Source of the DNA: Nemertoderma westbladi
Taxonomy: Eukaryota > Xenacoelomorpha > Nemertodermatida > Nemertodermatidae
Length of the DNA stretch: 64,000 nucleotides
Assembly: GCA_032718475.1 (NCBI GenBank)
Contig: JAUCBJ010000109.1
Location: 17,592 to 81,591, forward strand
Reading direction: 5' to 3'
Shown: positions 50,463-61,258 of the stretch, in pieces
Numbering within the stretch: the stretch's first letter is position 1
Layout: every line of letters begins with the position of its first letter
Notes under the pieces: generated by a model
Databases searched by the model: none
Seen by the model: only the letters and a program-made list of their open reading frames with translations
What the model was told of the DNA's origin: nothing
Position numbers and translations under genes: made by a program

Positions 50463-51218
50463 AGTATAACTGTTACCTCACTCACTCACTAACTTACCTA
50501 ACTCACTTAATTTAACTGCACTAATCATATTGTTTGTACTGTTATTTACCGTCAGTTATTAATTGTATCGATTTGTTGATTAATTATTGCCCTTTGGAGA
50601 ATACGGATAAATCACCCAAAATTCCCAATTTTCTTGATACACTACAGGTTAGAGAGACAGGCTATATATAACAATTGCGATTTATATCAATGTGGTGTGT
50701 ATTGAATCTAATGTTATTTAGCAGACCCTACATGAGTCAATTGCCGCTCTCTTTATGTGTGATCAAATTTACTGACGGTCGGCAGAATAGTGTGCATGAT
50801 TGTGATTGGTAACAAAGCATTTCCTAAAGAATGCGCCTTATACTTTAATCATAAGCAGTATCGTTGCGTTTAGTATAAGTCCTAGTTCTGTTTAAATAGA
50901 TAGAGCGCCACGTCCTAAAGGAACTGTTAATATTTCCCGAAAGCCAATAATATCTGTCAGAAATTAACTATTAACGATCTATCGAATAATACAGTAGATT
51001 TACACTGCAACCTTACACTGCAATAATAAAATTTAAGCATCCGAATTCAGCCTCCCGGGTGTAGATCCATCGGGTGAATGATCGCGCATGGGCTGGCTTC
51101 GGCTAACGTTTTGTTTATTAGCATAAAATATTGTCGTATGCTAAAGGTGTTTTAATTAACTAAAAGACATATAAATTTTGGCAGGTTAAACTGCTAAAGG
51201 TCTTCAAAAGCGCGAACA

Positions 51219-53477
51219 GTAACAGTTATAGATCTTATTGCAGTAAGCAATAAGGTTGCAAAATACCGTAGTGATCGGTAAACCTGAACCGGTACTTCTG
51301 TAGGTCAGTAGGCCCAACTGTCAGAACCGGTACTGCTGTAGGTCCGTAGGTCCAACTGCCAGAACCGGTACTTCTGTAGGTCTGTAGGCCCAACTGTCCT
51401 AACCGGTACTGCTGTATAAGTACATTAGTATTATTCGATTTTGATTATTGTATACCGGTAGGTCTTGGTACTTAATCAGGGAACGGCCGCCCTGATTTTT
51501 ATTTGAGATTCTACTTATTTCTGTCGGTTTTATTTACATGTAAGCTAATATTGAGCAGAAGGCGTGTGACCCTGCTCAAATTGTACAAATAATTGTAGGC
51601 TTGACTGTTGTCTGACTGTTGTTGAGTCTGGAGAGACTGCGGCGTGTGTAGAGTTTGTCTGATAAAGTGCCGTTAGTAAGTTGGGGCAGCCATATGCTGT
51701 AAGGTCAATCCCCTCTTAAAGAATAAGTCGTACTACCGTGTTAGAACGCATACTAACTAACAGTTTCAGAATCTGCATATACTGTAGTTTATTTAGGCTT
51801 GATCGTGGTCTGCCAGCGTTTTGGCCTGTGTTTGTTTGTGTAGTCTGTTCAGGTACCGTAATAGTTATTACTCAAATATTTTGTAGGCTGGATTGTTGTC
51901 TAGCTATTCTTAGGCCTGAAGGGATTGCTGCGTGTGTAGAGTTTGTCTGATAAAGTGCCGTTAGTAAGTTGGGGCAGCCATATGCTGTAAGGTCAATCCC
52001 CTCTTAAAGAATAAGTCGTACTACCGTGTTAGAACGCATACTAACTAACAGTTTCAGAATCTGCACATACTGTAGTTTGTTTAGGCTTGATAGTAGTCTG
52101 CCAGCGTTTGGTTTGTATTTTTGTTTGAGTATTCTGTACGGGTAGCGTAATATTTATTATTCAGAGTTTATGCGATTATTCGCAACATTCATGTCCCCAA
52201 GTTTATCCCTACAGTAATTGTGCTTGTTATACATACCGTTATAGTTAAATTAACCCCGGTACTACACGGGCTGCTTGGCGTAGGACAAGACTGGTGACTT
52301 TGTGCTCTGGTCACTCCAGCAGATGCCGTGGTTCTTTTAACTGTTCAAGTATATTTAACTACTGATTATTTGTTGTACCAGTACTTGTACCTAATTTAGG
52401 GTTTAGTGTACAGTGCTTCCGAGAGTAATTAGTGTGTAGGCAGTATATTTGTGTTGTAAAGTGGTTGATAGGCACATTCGTTAGCTCTATTAACTTCTAG
52501 GTAGGAACACTCCGTGATACATAACGTAGTACCTATAGCGAAACGGTTATAGGTCGTTAGGCGGTGGTATTTTCCTATCTGGACAGTGCAATATATTTAC
52601 TACTACTTATTATTTCAAATACCGTAGTACCCTGTCCGTTGTAATAACCAGAATCTAACCCTTGGTTAGGCTGGTTAGTAGTTTCCCTGTAAAATTACCC
52701 TAAAATTTCGTACGTAATATTTTGTTGTGTTTTAATTAGAGAATTAATCTCACCCGTATCGTAAGTAATTTGTAGTATTAAGTAACTTAGGTAAATTAGA
52801 ATTATCAGTTTTAGTGTCTCAATAAGTAACACTTCACTGAGAGCGCACAGCTTCTGTGTAGTGACTCTCCCAGAAATAATAACATTTATTTCAAATATTG
52901 ACAAAAAACCCATTTAAACGGGTATATATCTATTATAAATCAACTCAAACGATTTATAAATAGTAGGCCTGCCTTACAACAACTAGGTCTCAATATCAGT
53001 TGGACTACTGCTTAAATAACGGTAATAAAGTAAGTTAAAGTAACCAAGTAACCCTAAAATATTCAGAAATTCAATTATTCTAAAAAATAATTGACATACC
53101 GGTACTTACCATAGGCTTATTATATTTATTTCTATAAATTTGAGCTGAAATCATACCGGTATTCTGTAATTAATTCTAGTTCATAATTATACTTATATAT
53201 ACTATAAGTGTCAGCTGTATACCGGTATTCACGATAGGCCTATTATATATTATATATATTTGTGCTAAAATTATATACCGGTACTCTGTGACAAATCTAG
53301 TCTGTAATAATGCTTATATATACTATAAGCATACCGGTATTCTAATATATTGTATATATATCACGTTACACCGAGTAACGGTACCGGTAATAAATCGCTA
53401 GGCTTGCGGTCATACTGAATTACCAGACTTGCTTTAACTGAAACTATAGTAGTAGACATTCAACTGTATAGCTAAAC
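51219..53477 (+). other. long leader of copy 2 with internal repeats
   Basis: No gene is seen in this 2.26-kb stretch before gag. It contains about 3.4 units of a 38-bp repeat (51286-51417; GAACCGGTACTTCTG motif). A ~178-bp sequence occurs twice, at 51643-51820 and 51931-52108 (period 288). A cluster of TACCGGTA words lies at 53098-53390. It may hold packaging or promoter functions; that is inference. Confidence 0.7.
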
Positions 53478-56400
53478 ATGTCTGACACTCAGCAAAACCT
53501 GTCAGACAGTCTGATCGATACAACCATCTGTGACACAGATAGGAGTGTGGAGCGATTAAGAAAGGAGTTCAGCTCACCTCCTACTGCAAGAAAGGTCATC
53601 CCTCCAGTAGTATCAGACCCTAGGCTAATCCACCATAGGTCCATCATAGGCACTCGGGCACAGGTCAAACGGAACCAAGAGGCAGTTGTCCCATCGCAGC
53701 AACATCTTGGTCAAGAACCTACTTCCCAGCGACCCGATAGCTCCAGTAGTTCGGATACTGTAGAGCTGACCCCCGAAAGCGGAGTGCAGATAGCTGCTAC
53801 AGTCTACTCGGACCCCCTTCTTACCCTTCCTGCTGCAGTGCTAACTACTATATTCATTGCGGTGGAGGAACATCAAGCCGACTGGGCGAGAAATAAGCGA
53901 GCGACCCAAGATAATTATGCGGGATACGCCAGGGAAGAATTGATGTCTATTGTCGAGTCACAATGGAACTTTCCCGGACTCGGACTCCCGTTGGATCTGT
54001 CCGAGGCTACTTGGGAAGATATACACAGGATGGGAGTGGCTAAAGATACAATGGATCCAGCTGTTTGGAAGAGGTCGGCAGCAGGATATGTGCAGGGATT
54101 CTTCGGCTCCTTGGAGCGATTGGAAGAACAACTGTTTCGACAACCTCAAGGACCTCAAGAGCAGGAAGAGCTGCTATACCAAGTACGCGAAAGAACCCTA
54201 CGCATTCGACCAATCCTCTCAGCCTTTGAGGAAACTTCCAAAAGAAGACAGGACACGTCGCTGCAGGTTGCTGTCAAAACTTGGTTACATCGGGTAGGTC
54301 TCAAAGTACAGGAAACGGCCCAGTGGAAATCCCAGCTGGCTGAGAGATCACCCTATGAAGAACAAACTGATGTCAACCTTTCTCAAGCAGAAAGCGAAGA
54401 GACCGCCGAGAAACTGCGAACTAGAGACGCTATCGACATTTATTTGTCCGACTATCAGCGTTTCCTAGGAGACGAAGAGTTGAGGAGACGGCTGTCTGGA
54501 CTTTCCCCTAATAGTGAAGGAACCAAGCTTGTGTTGGACTCAATCGATGCCGAAATGTTAGCTGCAAACCAAGCTGAATGTGATGAAAAACTCCGCCTCA
54601 CTAGAGTCCGAGAAGAACAAGTAAAGAAAGAATGGATAGAGAAAAGAAAGGTGGCAGCAGCAGCGGCGGCAGAAGCAGAAGCCGAAAGAAAGGCGGCAGA
54701 AGCAGAAGCCGAAAGAAAGTCGGCAAAAGCAGAAGCCGAAAGAAAGGCGGCAGAAGCAGAAGCAGAAGCCGAAAGAAAGGCGGCAGAAGCAGAAGCAGAA
54801 AGAAAAGCAGCAGTGGCAGAAGCAGAACGTAGAGCTTCTGAGGAGACTATCCAATTGGAGTTGGAAAATCTGCAAGAGACGCAAGACAGTATAAATAAAC
54901 AGTTTACTGCTAATCAAATGCAGATGATGAGAAAATCTACTCCCAAGCGCCAGGGATACACATCCTCGGAGGAAGGCGAGACTACCGATCCTGAAGGCGG
55001 AGGAAATAGATCTCATCTAAGTAGGCGTAGAAAAACATCTTACCGTCGCAAATTGCCTGATTTGCCCCCAGCTGTTAGAAGACAGCTAGCTAGCACAGAC
55101 TTGAGTAGTATAGAACCTACAGCCCAAAGTATTAAGGTCCAAAGACTCTCTACAATAGTTGATGAGCCTGAGATAATTAGGCCTGTCGTTCCCAAAGTCA
55201 CTTCTGTGTTAGAGACCCCTGTACTTCCAGAGCTTAACTCTAAATTCCCTTTACATAGTACTACACTGCCTGTACCCGGTGGAACGGTCCAAGAGAATAT
55301 CCCTGTCCAGATAGCAGAGAGAGAAATCAAAAATTTGTCTCCCGTCGTCCCGCGTCAGCCCGCTACTATGTTGGCGACTCCCGCTTCGGCGGTTGAGTGG
55401 GTGGAAGAGGGATGGCGGGGGATGAATCTCCTGCTAGGACAGATGCAGGAGACTGTCCACCAACTTAAGGGAACAGTGAGGGAAGGTAGAGCAGAGTTGC
55501 AAGAAGTGCAGCAAAGTATCGCGCTAGAACGCGACAAATTAGTCAATATACAAAAGGGCATACCAATACCCCCTGTAACATTGTGTCAACCTGTTAGGTC
55601 TGAAGTATTACATGCGCAAGGTGTGGAGCCTACACGCATCTATACGGCTAGTGAAGTTGAAACTCCTATAGCAAACCCTATTAAGGGTGATTATAGACCT
55701 GTTATTAATGATATTCCCTATAGACCTGATAATGATCCGAGAAATTTATATACCGATAATTCGATATTAAATAACACGATGGCCCAAGAAAGCTTTACGC
55801 GTCAGATGGCTAGAACAGAAGCCCGCCAAGCGGTCAAAGTGGGAGAGATCGTCAAATTCAATGGAGATGAGATGAAATGGTTACCTTTCAACGAATATTA
55901 CAAAGATAGCATACAGAATTCTGTACTATCTAACGGAGAGAAACTTAGATTCCTCATCAAGTGCTTGGAAGGACCTCCCAAGTTAATGGCGTTAAAGTTT
56001 ATTGGACATCCAGACGGATTAAGACAAGTTTGGGATACATTAAACATCAGGTATGGTAACAAGGATAACATAGCTAAGTATTTGTATGCAAAATTAGTAG
56101 CCCCCCGACACTTCCTTAGTAGCGGGATTATAGAGTTTTCCGATGAAATTCAAGAGATCTGTAGACAACTGGACTGGTTAGGTAAGTCGCATGAATATCA
56201 GAGTTCCATGGTTATTGGAGCCGTAGTCTCTACTTTACCAAAGGGTGGAGTATGTACACGCTGGGACAAGAAAGTGTTGTACATGAATGAACAACAACGA
56301 CGAAGTCCTACCATGGCTGATCTCATGTCCTTCTTAGATAGTGAAGTAAAATTACAACTCATAAGGCAGTCCAGAGAGAAAACATCGGAAAATAAGGTAA

Positions 56401-58121
56401 GTGAGAAACCCGTTTCTAGGAGAAGGATAATACCAGTGTGTTATACTGACGACGGCGAAAGCCAAGCTTCTCAAGAAGAGGACAGCGGGAAAGACACAGC
56501 AAAATCTTACTATGACAACAAGACCTATAAAGACGTAAGTAAATACAAGTCTCGAACCAGTGACAGGAGAGAACAGGTAACAACAACTCCTCCTACGTCT
56601 CCTAAGAGAATTCACGGAAGAAAGCCCGAAGAAAGAACGAGAGTGCAGAACGTTAACCAAGTTAAGGTGAGTAACATCAAACCAAAATGTGCGCTGTGCG
56701 ACGGGCCCCACCGTTTGAGTGCGTGTGCTGAATTTCTAAAGAAATCCCTTGTAGACAGACGTACAGTCCTGTGGAATAAGCGGTTATGCTATAATTGCCT
56801 CAGATCAGGACACCAACGGCGAACCTGTTACTCCGACATAAAGTGTGCAAAGTGTGGCGCGAAACATCACATCTTGTTACACAGTGAGTTCGAACGAGAC
56901 AAACTGAGTCAGGTAAGTGAGCCCGAACTACATGTCCAATTCAGTGATGTAAACGACACTGATCAAGAATCTGAGATGGAAGGATTCTATACTGACGAAT
57001 TCTCCGACGCCAACGAATCCTGTTATCTAATCAATACCGCAGTGTATAGAGCACTTACTTATGAAAAGGACACCAACAATGAGTTTCCCCCAACTACTTT
57101 TGCCAAACAACCATCTTGGAAAGCTCCAACTTCCAACGTAGGAATCAGAGAATTTCCTGTAGTTCAAGTAAGAGTTCACGGTCTTAACAAAAGCTACATA
57201 GTGAACGCCCTCCTTGACTCCGGCAGCACAGGAACATTCATCGATCAAGAACTAGCCGAAGATATCTTTGCTGGACAACCCAAGTTCCGGACTAAATTGA
57301 ATATGTCAGGAATTATGCAGGTTTGGAAATCTACCCTAACGGCAGATTACTATGTAGGTGTGTTGTCCACCCCCCAGGATAAGTTAGGAACACAAGGTAT
57401 AAGGTCAGTAAAAATGGTGGCTATAAAGAACTTTGCTACTACTCAAGCAGACCTTTATAATTGGGACGAGGATGAGAGCATCCAACATCTTAAGATACCT
57501 CGATTCCAGACAGATTATCCTGGAGTGCAAATACTCATCGGCCAAAACGCGCACGAGGCGCTCGAAACATTAGAGAAACGGCCTGCTCAACCACAGCCAC
57601 TGCAAACCTATGCGGTAAGAACTAGAGTAGGTTGGTACTTTACTGGCCCTTCCCGCAGAACTCTTGAAGAAAGATTGCCACAAGACCGGCTACTTCAAGT
57701 AAAGGATTGGGAAGAGGGGAGCAGTGAAGTGGACGAACCCACTGAGGGAACACCATACTCCTCAGATAATGACGATATTAACTCCAATGTAGATCAATGG
57801 AGACATCGCCCCGAGATGATTAATCTAGCCGACATCGCTTCCAGAGGAACAACTCCTCAAGAACGGATAGATACTCCCGGCTGGTTAGGTGGACCCGACT
57901 CCCTAAGTAAAGAAGAAGATGAATGGCCTCCTCATCTTACCACGGCGGATATTAGACAGGCCAAGGGAGCGGAGGAAGTAACACGACAGCCTAATCGCCC
58001 AGCTGGTCGTTTAGGTTTACTGGAAAGAGACCGAAAACTGTCCGGAAACCATGGAAGGCAAGATACTCTTCCTACGACCACTTCCCTAATTCGACAAAGA
58101 TCTAGGGACTCCATAACGTAA
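53478..58121 (+). CDS. intact gag-protease polyprotein of BEL/Pao copy 2 (1,547 aa, no RT)
   Basis: A single open frame from ATG (53478) to TAA. Residues 1-390 are an unrecognised N-terminal region. About 390-480 is a charged coiled coil of tandem AEAERKAA units, and about 490-760 a Ser/Pro-rich linker. At 768 begins MAQESFTRQMARTEARQ and a DUF1759-like capsid domain (FNGDEMKWLPF, LEGPPK). Zinc knuckles follow at about 1071-1135 (CALCDGPH, CYNCLRSGHQRRTC, CAKCGAKHH), then the aspartic protease motif LLDSGSTGTFID near 1244 (DUF1758/A17 type) and GWYFTGP. At about 1439 the chain passes straight to DQWRHRP...LADIASRG and WLGGPDSL...DEWPPH, which in autonomous BEL/Pao pol lie after RNase H. Reverse transcriptase and RNase H are thus cleanly missing, and integrase does not follow. 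It could supply particles and protease. Confidence 0.9.
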   Translation: MSDTQQNLSDSLIDTTICDTDRSVERLRKEFSSPPTARKVIPPVVSDPRLIHHRSIIGTRAQVKRNQEAVVPSQQHLGQEPTSQRPDSSSSSDTVELTPESGVQIAATVYSDPLLTLPAAVLTTIFIAVEEHQADWARNKRATQDNYAGYAREELMSIVESQWNFPGLGLPLDLSEATWEDIHRMGVAKDTMDPAVWKRSAAGYVQGFFGSLERLEEQLFRQPQGPQEQEELLYQVRERTLRIRPILSAFEETSKRRQDTSLQVAVKTWLHRVGLKVQETAQWKSQLAERSPYEEQTDVNLSQAESEETAEKLRTRDAIDIYLSDYQRFLGDEELRRRLSGLSPNSEGTKLVLDSIDAEMLAANQAECDEKLRLTRVREEQVKKEWIEKRKVAAAAAAEAEAERKAAEAEAERKSAKAEAERKAAEAEAEAERKAAEAEAERKAAVAEAERRASEETIQLELENLQETQDSINKQFTANQMQMMRKSTPKRQGYTSSEEGETTDPEGGGNRSHLSRRRKTSYRRKLPDLPPAVRRQLASTDLSSIEPTAQSIKVQRLSTIVDEPEIIRPVVPKVTSVLETPVLPELNSKFPLHSTTLPVPGGTVQENIPVQIAEREIKNLSPVVPRQPATMLATPASAVEWVEEGWRGMNLLLGQMQETVHQLKGTVREGRAELQEVQQSIALERDKLVNIQKGIPIPPVTLCQPVRSEVLHAQGVEPTRIYTASEVETPIANPIKGDYRPVINDIPYRPDNDPRNLYTDNSILNNTMAQESFTRQMARTEARQAVKVGEIVKFNGDEMKWLPFNEYYKDSIQNSVLSNGEKLRFLIKCLEGPPKLMALKFIGHPDGLRQVWDTLNIRYGNKDNIAKYLYAKLVAPRHFLSSGIIEFSDEIQEICRQLDWLGKSHEYQSSMVIGAVVSTLPKGGVCTRWDKKVLYMNEQQRRSPTMADLMSFLDSEVKLQLIRQSREKTSENKVSEKPVSRRRIIPVCYTDDGESQASQEEDSGKDTAKSYYDNKTYKDVSKYKSRTSDRREQVTTTPPTSPKRIHGRKPEERTRVQNVNQVKVSNIKPKCALCDGPHRLSACAEFLKKSLVDRRTVLWNKRLCYNCLRSGHQRRTCYSDIKCAKCGAKHHILLHSEFERDKLSQVSEPELHVQFSDVNDTDQESEMEGFYTDEFSDANESCYLINTAVYRALTYEKDTNNEFPPTTFAKQPSWKAPTSNVGIREFPVVQVRVHGLNKSYIVNALLDSGSTGTFIDQELAEDIFAGQPKFRTKLNMSGIMQVWKSTLTADYYVGVLSTPQDKLGTQGIRSVKMVAIKNFATTQADLYNWDEDESIQHLKIPRFQTDYPGVQILIGQNAHEALETLEKRPAQPQPLQTYAVRTRVGWYFTGPSRRTLEERLPQDRLLQVKDWEEGSSEVDEPTEGTPYSSDNDDINSNVDQWRHRPEMINLADIASRGTTPQERIDTPGWLGGPDSLSKEEDEWPPHLTTADIRQAKGAEEVTRQPNRPAGRLGLLERDRKLSGNHGRQDTLPTTTSLIRQRSRDSIT

Positions 58122-59738
58122 TTATATATGGAGTGGGTGTATGTCTATATTATTTTATCTATTTTTATTACATTTTATATGTAAATGTTATTATGTACGT
58201 TATTATAATCGTTTTTATTTAATTTTATTTAGTAAAATGTTATTTTAGAATATTTAGTAAATTAGTGCAATATATTAGTGTTTATTACGTATTTAATTAC
58301 TTATAATATATTTAGTGCGACGGCAAGAAATAACTATTTTCTCTTTCCTTACTGTCCGTATTATATTATAAATGCGAGACTATAGTAAGATGACATATCA
58401 GTAATTCTTAAAGTACAATAAAGCCACTACTATATTTAAGTATTATTGGTAGGCAGAGTATTAGGAATGCAAAGTTCAGATCCTCGTGTCTCGGCTAAAC
58501 CAAGCTCTGGGTAGACCTTGGAAACGACTTGCCTCTTCACACTGACATTGCTTCGTGCGATATTGCTCTTCTACCTTATAACAAATAATACATATAGTAG
58601 CGTGATGTCCCTCTAACAGTAGCGTAAATCGCAAATAAATCTGTTAAACGTTTTGACCATCTGTAATTCTAGTCGATTAAGATATCGTGGCACCCACCGA
58701 TATACTTGAAAGACAAATTCTAGAATCAGTGGTTAACGTCCCCAGACAAGTTCTGGAATAAATCGGTGCTCATCCTAAATATTAATTTAATATTTATTAA
58801 AATCTGTAAAATCCCGATCCTTTAAAATTTCTAGTCAATTAAGATATCGCAGTATTTACCGATATTCTTAGAAGGACTATTTTATAGAATTAAGGATCCT
58901 AAGTCCCCAGATATGCTCTGGAATAAAATTTGTGTCAATTTAACATCAAATAATAAAATTCACGGGAATAAATTTAAATTCATATTCAAATGAATTTCAT
59001 AAATTGTCATTTTGTGCAATTTATAACATTCCCAAAATTCCAGTAATTAATAGATCATGGGAGCGGAGATTCATATTGAGTGTACTAGAGTGCGAGAATC
59101 TCCAACATATAGTCAATAGCCGATAAAATTTATAAAATCATGCATAAAGAGGATATTGACAATTAAAGAATTACTATTAAATAACATCCCAGATCTGTAT
59201 GCATGAGAATTACCCTAATTCTACCGCTAGTTTTCCATAATGTCACCATGGCAACACCCACGCTAGAATTAGAAGCAAGTTAAAGGAACAATAAAAAGCT
59301 TGCCCATTGCGTAGCATAAGAGTATACATAGCGCACTATTAGTATCCAAGGATACATAGTAATAACGTGACATTCTGGAAGACACTGATTAACGGACAAA
59401 TGGCCTGCATGTGTGCAGTAAGTAATGATTGTATGGAATTTGTGCGTTTATAGGTGAATGTTACTACTAAAGTGTGTTTACAGTAGCTAATCGCAATTGT
59501 AAAGTAGCCCTAACTCTACCGAGATAACCTCAAGTGGATTCAAGCCTTTGGGACGGACAGTGGTGGGACTTGTGCCGGTTATCGTTGTCGTGCTGTTGCT
59601 ACATGTTGGCGTAAACACCGCGACAACGGTACATCGGCGCTGAGAAACCCACTGTCCGGGGGCAAAGACTAGTAGGCAACGACGCCCACTTGCCTAAATA
59701 TTGACTCATACTAATATTAATAAACTCAGATAGCAGAT
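58122..59738 (+). other. non-coding part of copy 2 between gag and accessory frames
   Basis: AT-rich, no gene seen. A ~160-bp segment is tandemly duplicated: TCTAGTCGATTAAGATATCG near 58668 and TCTAGTCAATTAAGATATCG about 163 bp later, each followed by CACCGATAT- or TTACCGATAT-type text and GTCCCCAGA. A second GGGAGCGG, identical to the polypurine tract, lies at 59059-59066 at the position equivalent to 4158-4165 in copy 1. Confidence 0.65.
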
Positions 59739-60110
59739 ATGACGGAATTAATAGAAGATGATCTTGGTATCAGGGAACGATATACTCTACCTTTACGAGC
59801 ATTTGTGGATAGCTTGATACGCGGTGAAGCCGATCCAACCATTACGGAGGACGATGGTCGTTATATCGAACCGCCGATGTCCCAAGAGCAACTTACGCGT
59901 GAATTGGACTATCGAAAATTAACCGCTCGCTATACGCATCGTAATGGTACGTATATGGACTTCCTAACTACCGGCCATCCTATCGATTTACATGATACGG
60001 ACGATGTATACACCGAAAGGGAAATGGTTCTATTTAAATATCATACCCAGCGGAGTCGTAACGATAAACCGAGAATAGATCACGAAAATTATATTCGTAA
60101 CAGACTGTGA
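59739..60110 (+). CDS. accessory ORF-A of copy 2, function unknown
   Basis: 123 residues from ATG, MTELIEDDLGIRERYTL through YIEPPMSQEQLTRELDY and TARYTHRNGTYMDFL to DLHDTDD. The start context and first ~100 residues are shared with copy 1. The 3' end of the frame looks shifted, because copy 1 homology continues in the +1 frame from about 60050. No known domain, signal peptide or membrane span is seen. Its position between gag-protease and the polypurine tract is where some LTR elements carry an extra gene. Confidence 0.5.
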   Translation: MTELIEDDLGIRERYTLPLRAFVDSLIRGEADPTITEDDGRYIEPPMSQEQLTRELDYRKLTARYTHRNGTYMDFLTTGHPIDLHDTDDVYTEREMVLFKYHTQRSRNDKPRIDHENYIRNRL

Positions 60111-60471
60111 AGACGAACCAATATGCCTAGAATCTGAGGAGATTCAGTCTATCGCGCCCGGAACAACGACAACGATTACCTCCTAGAATGGTATCAAGGT
60201 CCACAGTGTCTCACTGCGTACGATTATCGCCATGCCAACTATGTTTCTCGGCAATGTTGTCGGTTATGCGCATCGAGAGACCATGTTACGCCCATGGACA
60301 CAAACGTCCGCTGTTCCTATTTCCACGAACAACCGACGATGGAAATTTATTGCGCGTATTACAGACTCAATAACTTGCACATTTTTGCGGTTTGCCCTCA
60401 ATTTATGACTCAATGTCACCATTGTCAACTAAAGGGACGCGCCAGTTTCGATTGCCCTTTTTAATCACGAT
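60111..60471 (+). pseudogene. Cys/His-rich middle part of the accessory region, frameshifted
   Basis: Coding-like sequence continues in changing frames. A short acidic piece ends at a TAG (60184-60186). From 60183 a different frame carries many cysteines and histidines, with paired motifs such as RQCCRLC and CHHCQL that could bind zinc, ending at a stop near 60463. The next ORF is again in the other frame. I infer a single longer gene decayed by at least three frameshifts. Confidence 0.5.
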
Positions 60472-61188
60472 TTGGAAAGCGTAGATGAAATGATCACACT
60501 ACGTTACATCAGAGCTTGGGAAGCGAACGCTGATTTACATTGTGATTCACGCCATCGTTATTATCCTGGACGCGCTTACGAAGGAGTTTATGCGTTCCAT
60601 CCTTATCTATTCGCTTCTGTCGAACAGAAATCACGCATATCGAGTTACGAACTACTGAAGCGCGTCGGAGAATGTATTTCAACCAAGTTCGTACGCAAAT
60701 TTCTCAGGAGCATTAATCCGAGTGACATCTATTCTTACAACTTAATAAACTTTATCCGTCAAGACCCTGCCTATGGAGACTTATTTGTCAACTCACACCC
60801 CGAGTTACAGGAAGTATATCGACGGCCTTACGAGTACCGAGCCCGCGAACGCGAGTTGGAAAGAACCATTAAACCAAGGAAGTTTCTGACTGCCTATGGC
60901 CCACCCACGGCTCTCGTTCAGACGACTCTTAAAGGACCCGTAAGAGCAGCCGTCTTAAAACGCGCTCTAAAGGTCGTTGAACCCCTCCCCACCGAAGTGG
61001 AAGTCGACCAACCCGGCACTTCGACCGGCGGATATACCGATCGTAATCCCATACCTTCTGATGCAATCATATTGCACCCTTCACCCAGGAGTTATAGCCC
61101 TCCTTGTAAAGTGGCTCGCCCCAAAGAGAAAAGGACTCTTGCTAGCTTTAAAAAACTGCGTAAACGCCGTCCGCGCAAGAAAGACTAA
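60472..61188 (+). CDS. accessory ORF-B of copy 2, function unknown
   Basis: About 238 residues. The first codon used here is internal to coding-like sequence, so the true start is uncertain. Visible pieces are YIRAWEANADLHCDSRHRYY, FHPYLFASVEQKSR, a charged helix-like YEYRARERELERTIKPRKF, and a C-terminus with DAIILHPSPRSY and the basic tail KKLRKRRPRKKD. The tail is almost identical in copy 1, so it was under constraint. The basic end suggests nucleic-acid binding or nuclear targeting. I do not recognise the family. It is not envelope-like: no hydrophobic segments are seen. Confidence 0.5.
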   Translation: MESVDEMITLRYIRAWEANADLHCDSRHRYYPGRAYEGVYAFHPYLFASVEQKSRISSYELLKRVGECISTKFVRKFLRSINPSDIYSYNLINFIRQDPAYGDLFVNSHPELQEVYRRPYEYRARERELERTIKPRKFLTAYGPPTALVQTTLKGPVRAAVLKRALKVVEPLPTEVEVDQPGTSTGGYTDRNPIPSDAIILHPSPRSYSPPCKVARPKEKRTLASFKKLRKRRPRKKD

Positions 61189-61258
61189 CTGTTTAGAGTA
61201 TTTTTATATTTTAGAAACTGTGATTTTGTATATTTTATAGACTTAAATCCCATTTTCT

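Larger units (their letters stand above)
49108..51218 (+). repeat. 5' LTR of copy 2 (with insertion)
   Basis: It starts TGTAAAAGCTTTTGTGGG and ends GCGCGAACA. It is 2,111 bp against 1,206 bp for the 3' LTR. The excess is fully explained by a 914-bp insertion including its target duplication (49554-50467), minus 9 bp of small indels. I saw no canonical TGG-type primer-binding site immediately after the end, where the sequence reads GTAACAGTTATAG. Confidence 0.9.

Noticed and set aside
50052-50485. Three overlapping minus-strand frames of about 100-130 codons
   Set aside because: They are the three readings of the 46-bp minisatellite.
59739-61188. Accessory region as an envelope gene
   Set aside because: No signal peptide, membrane-spanning segment or fusion-peptide-like stretch is visible. 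The products look charged and soluble.
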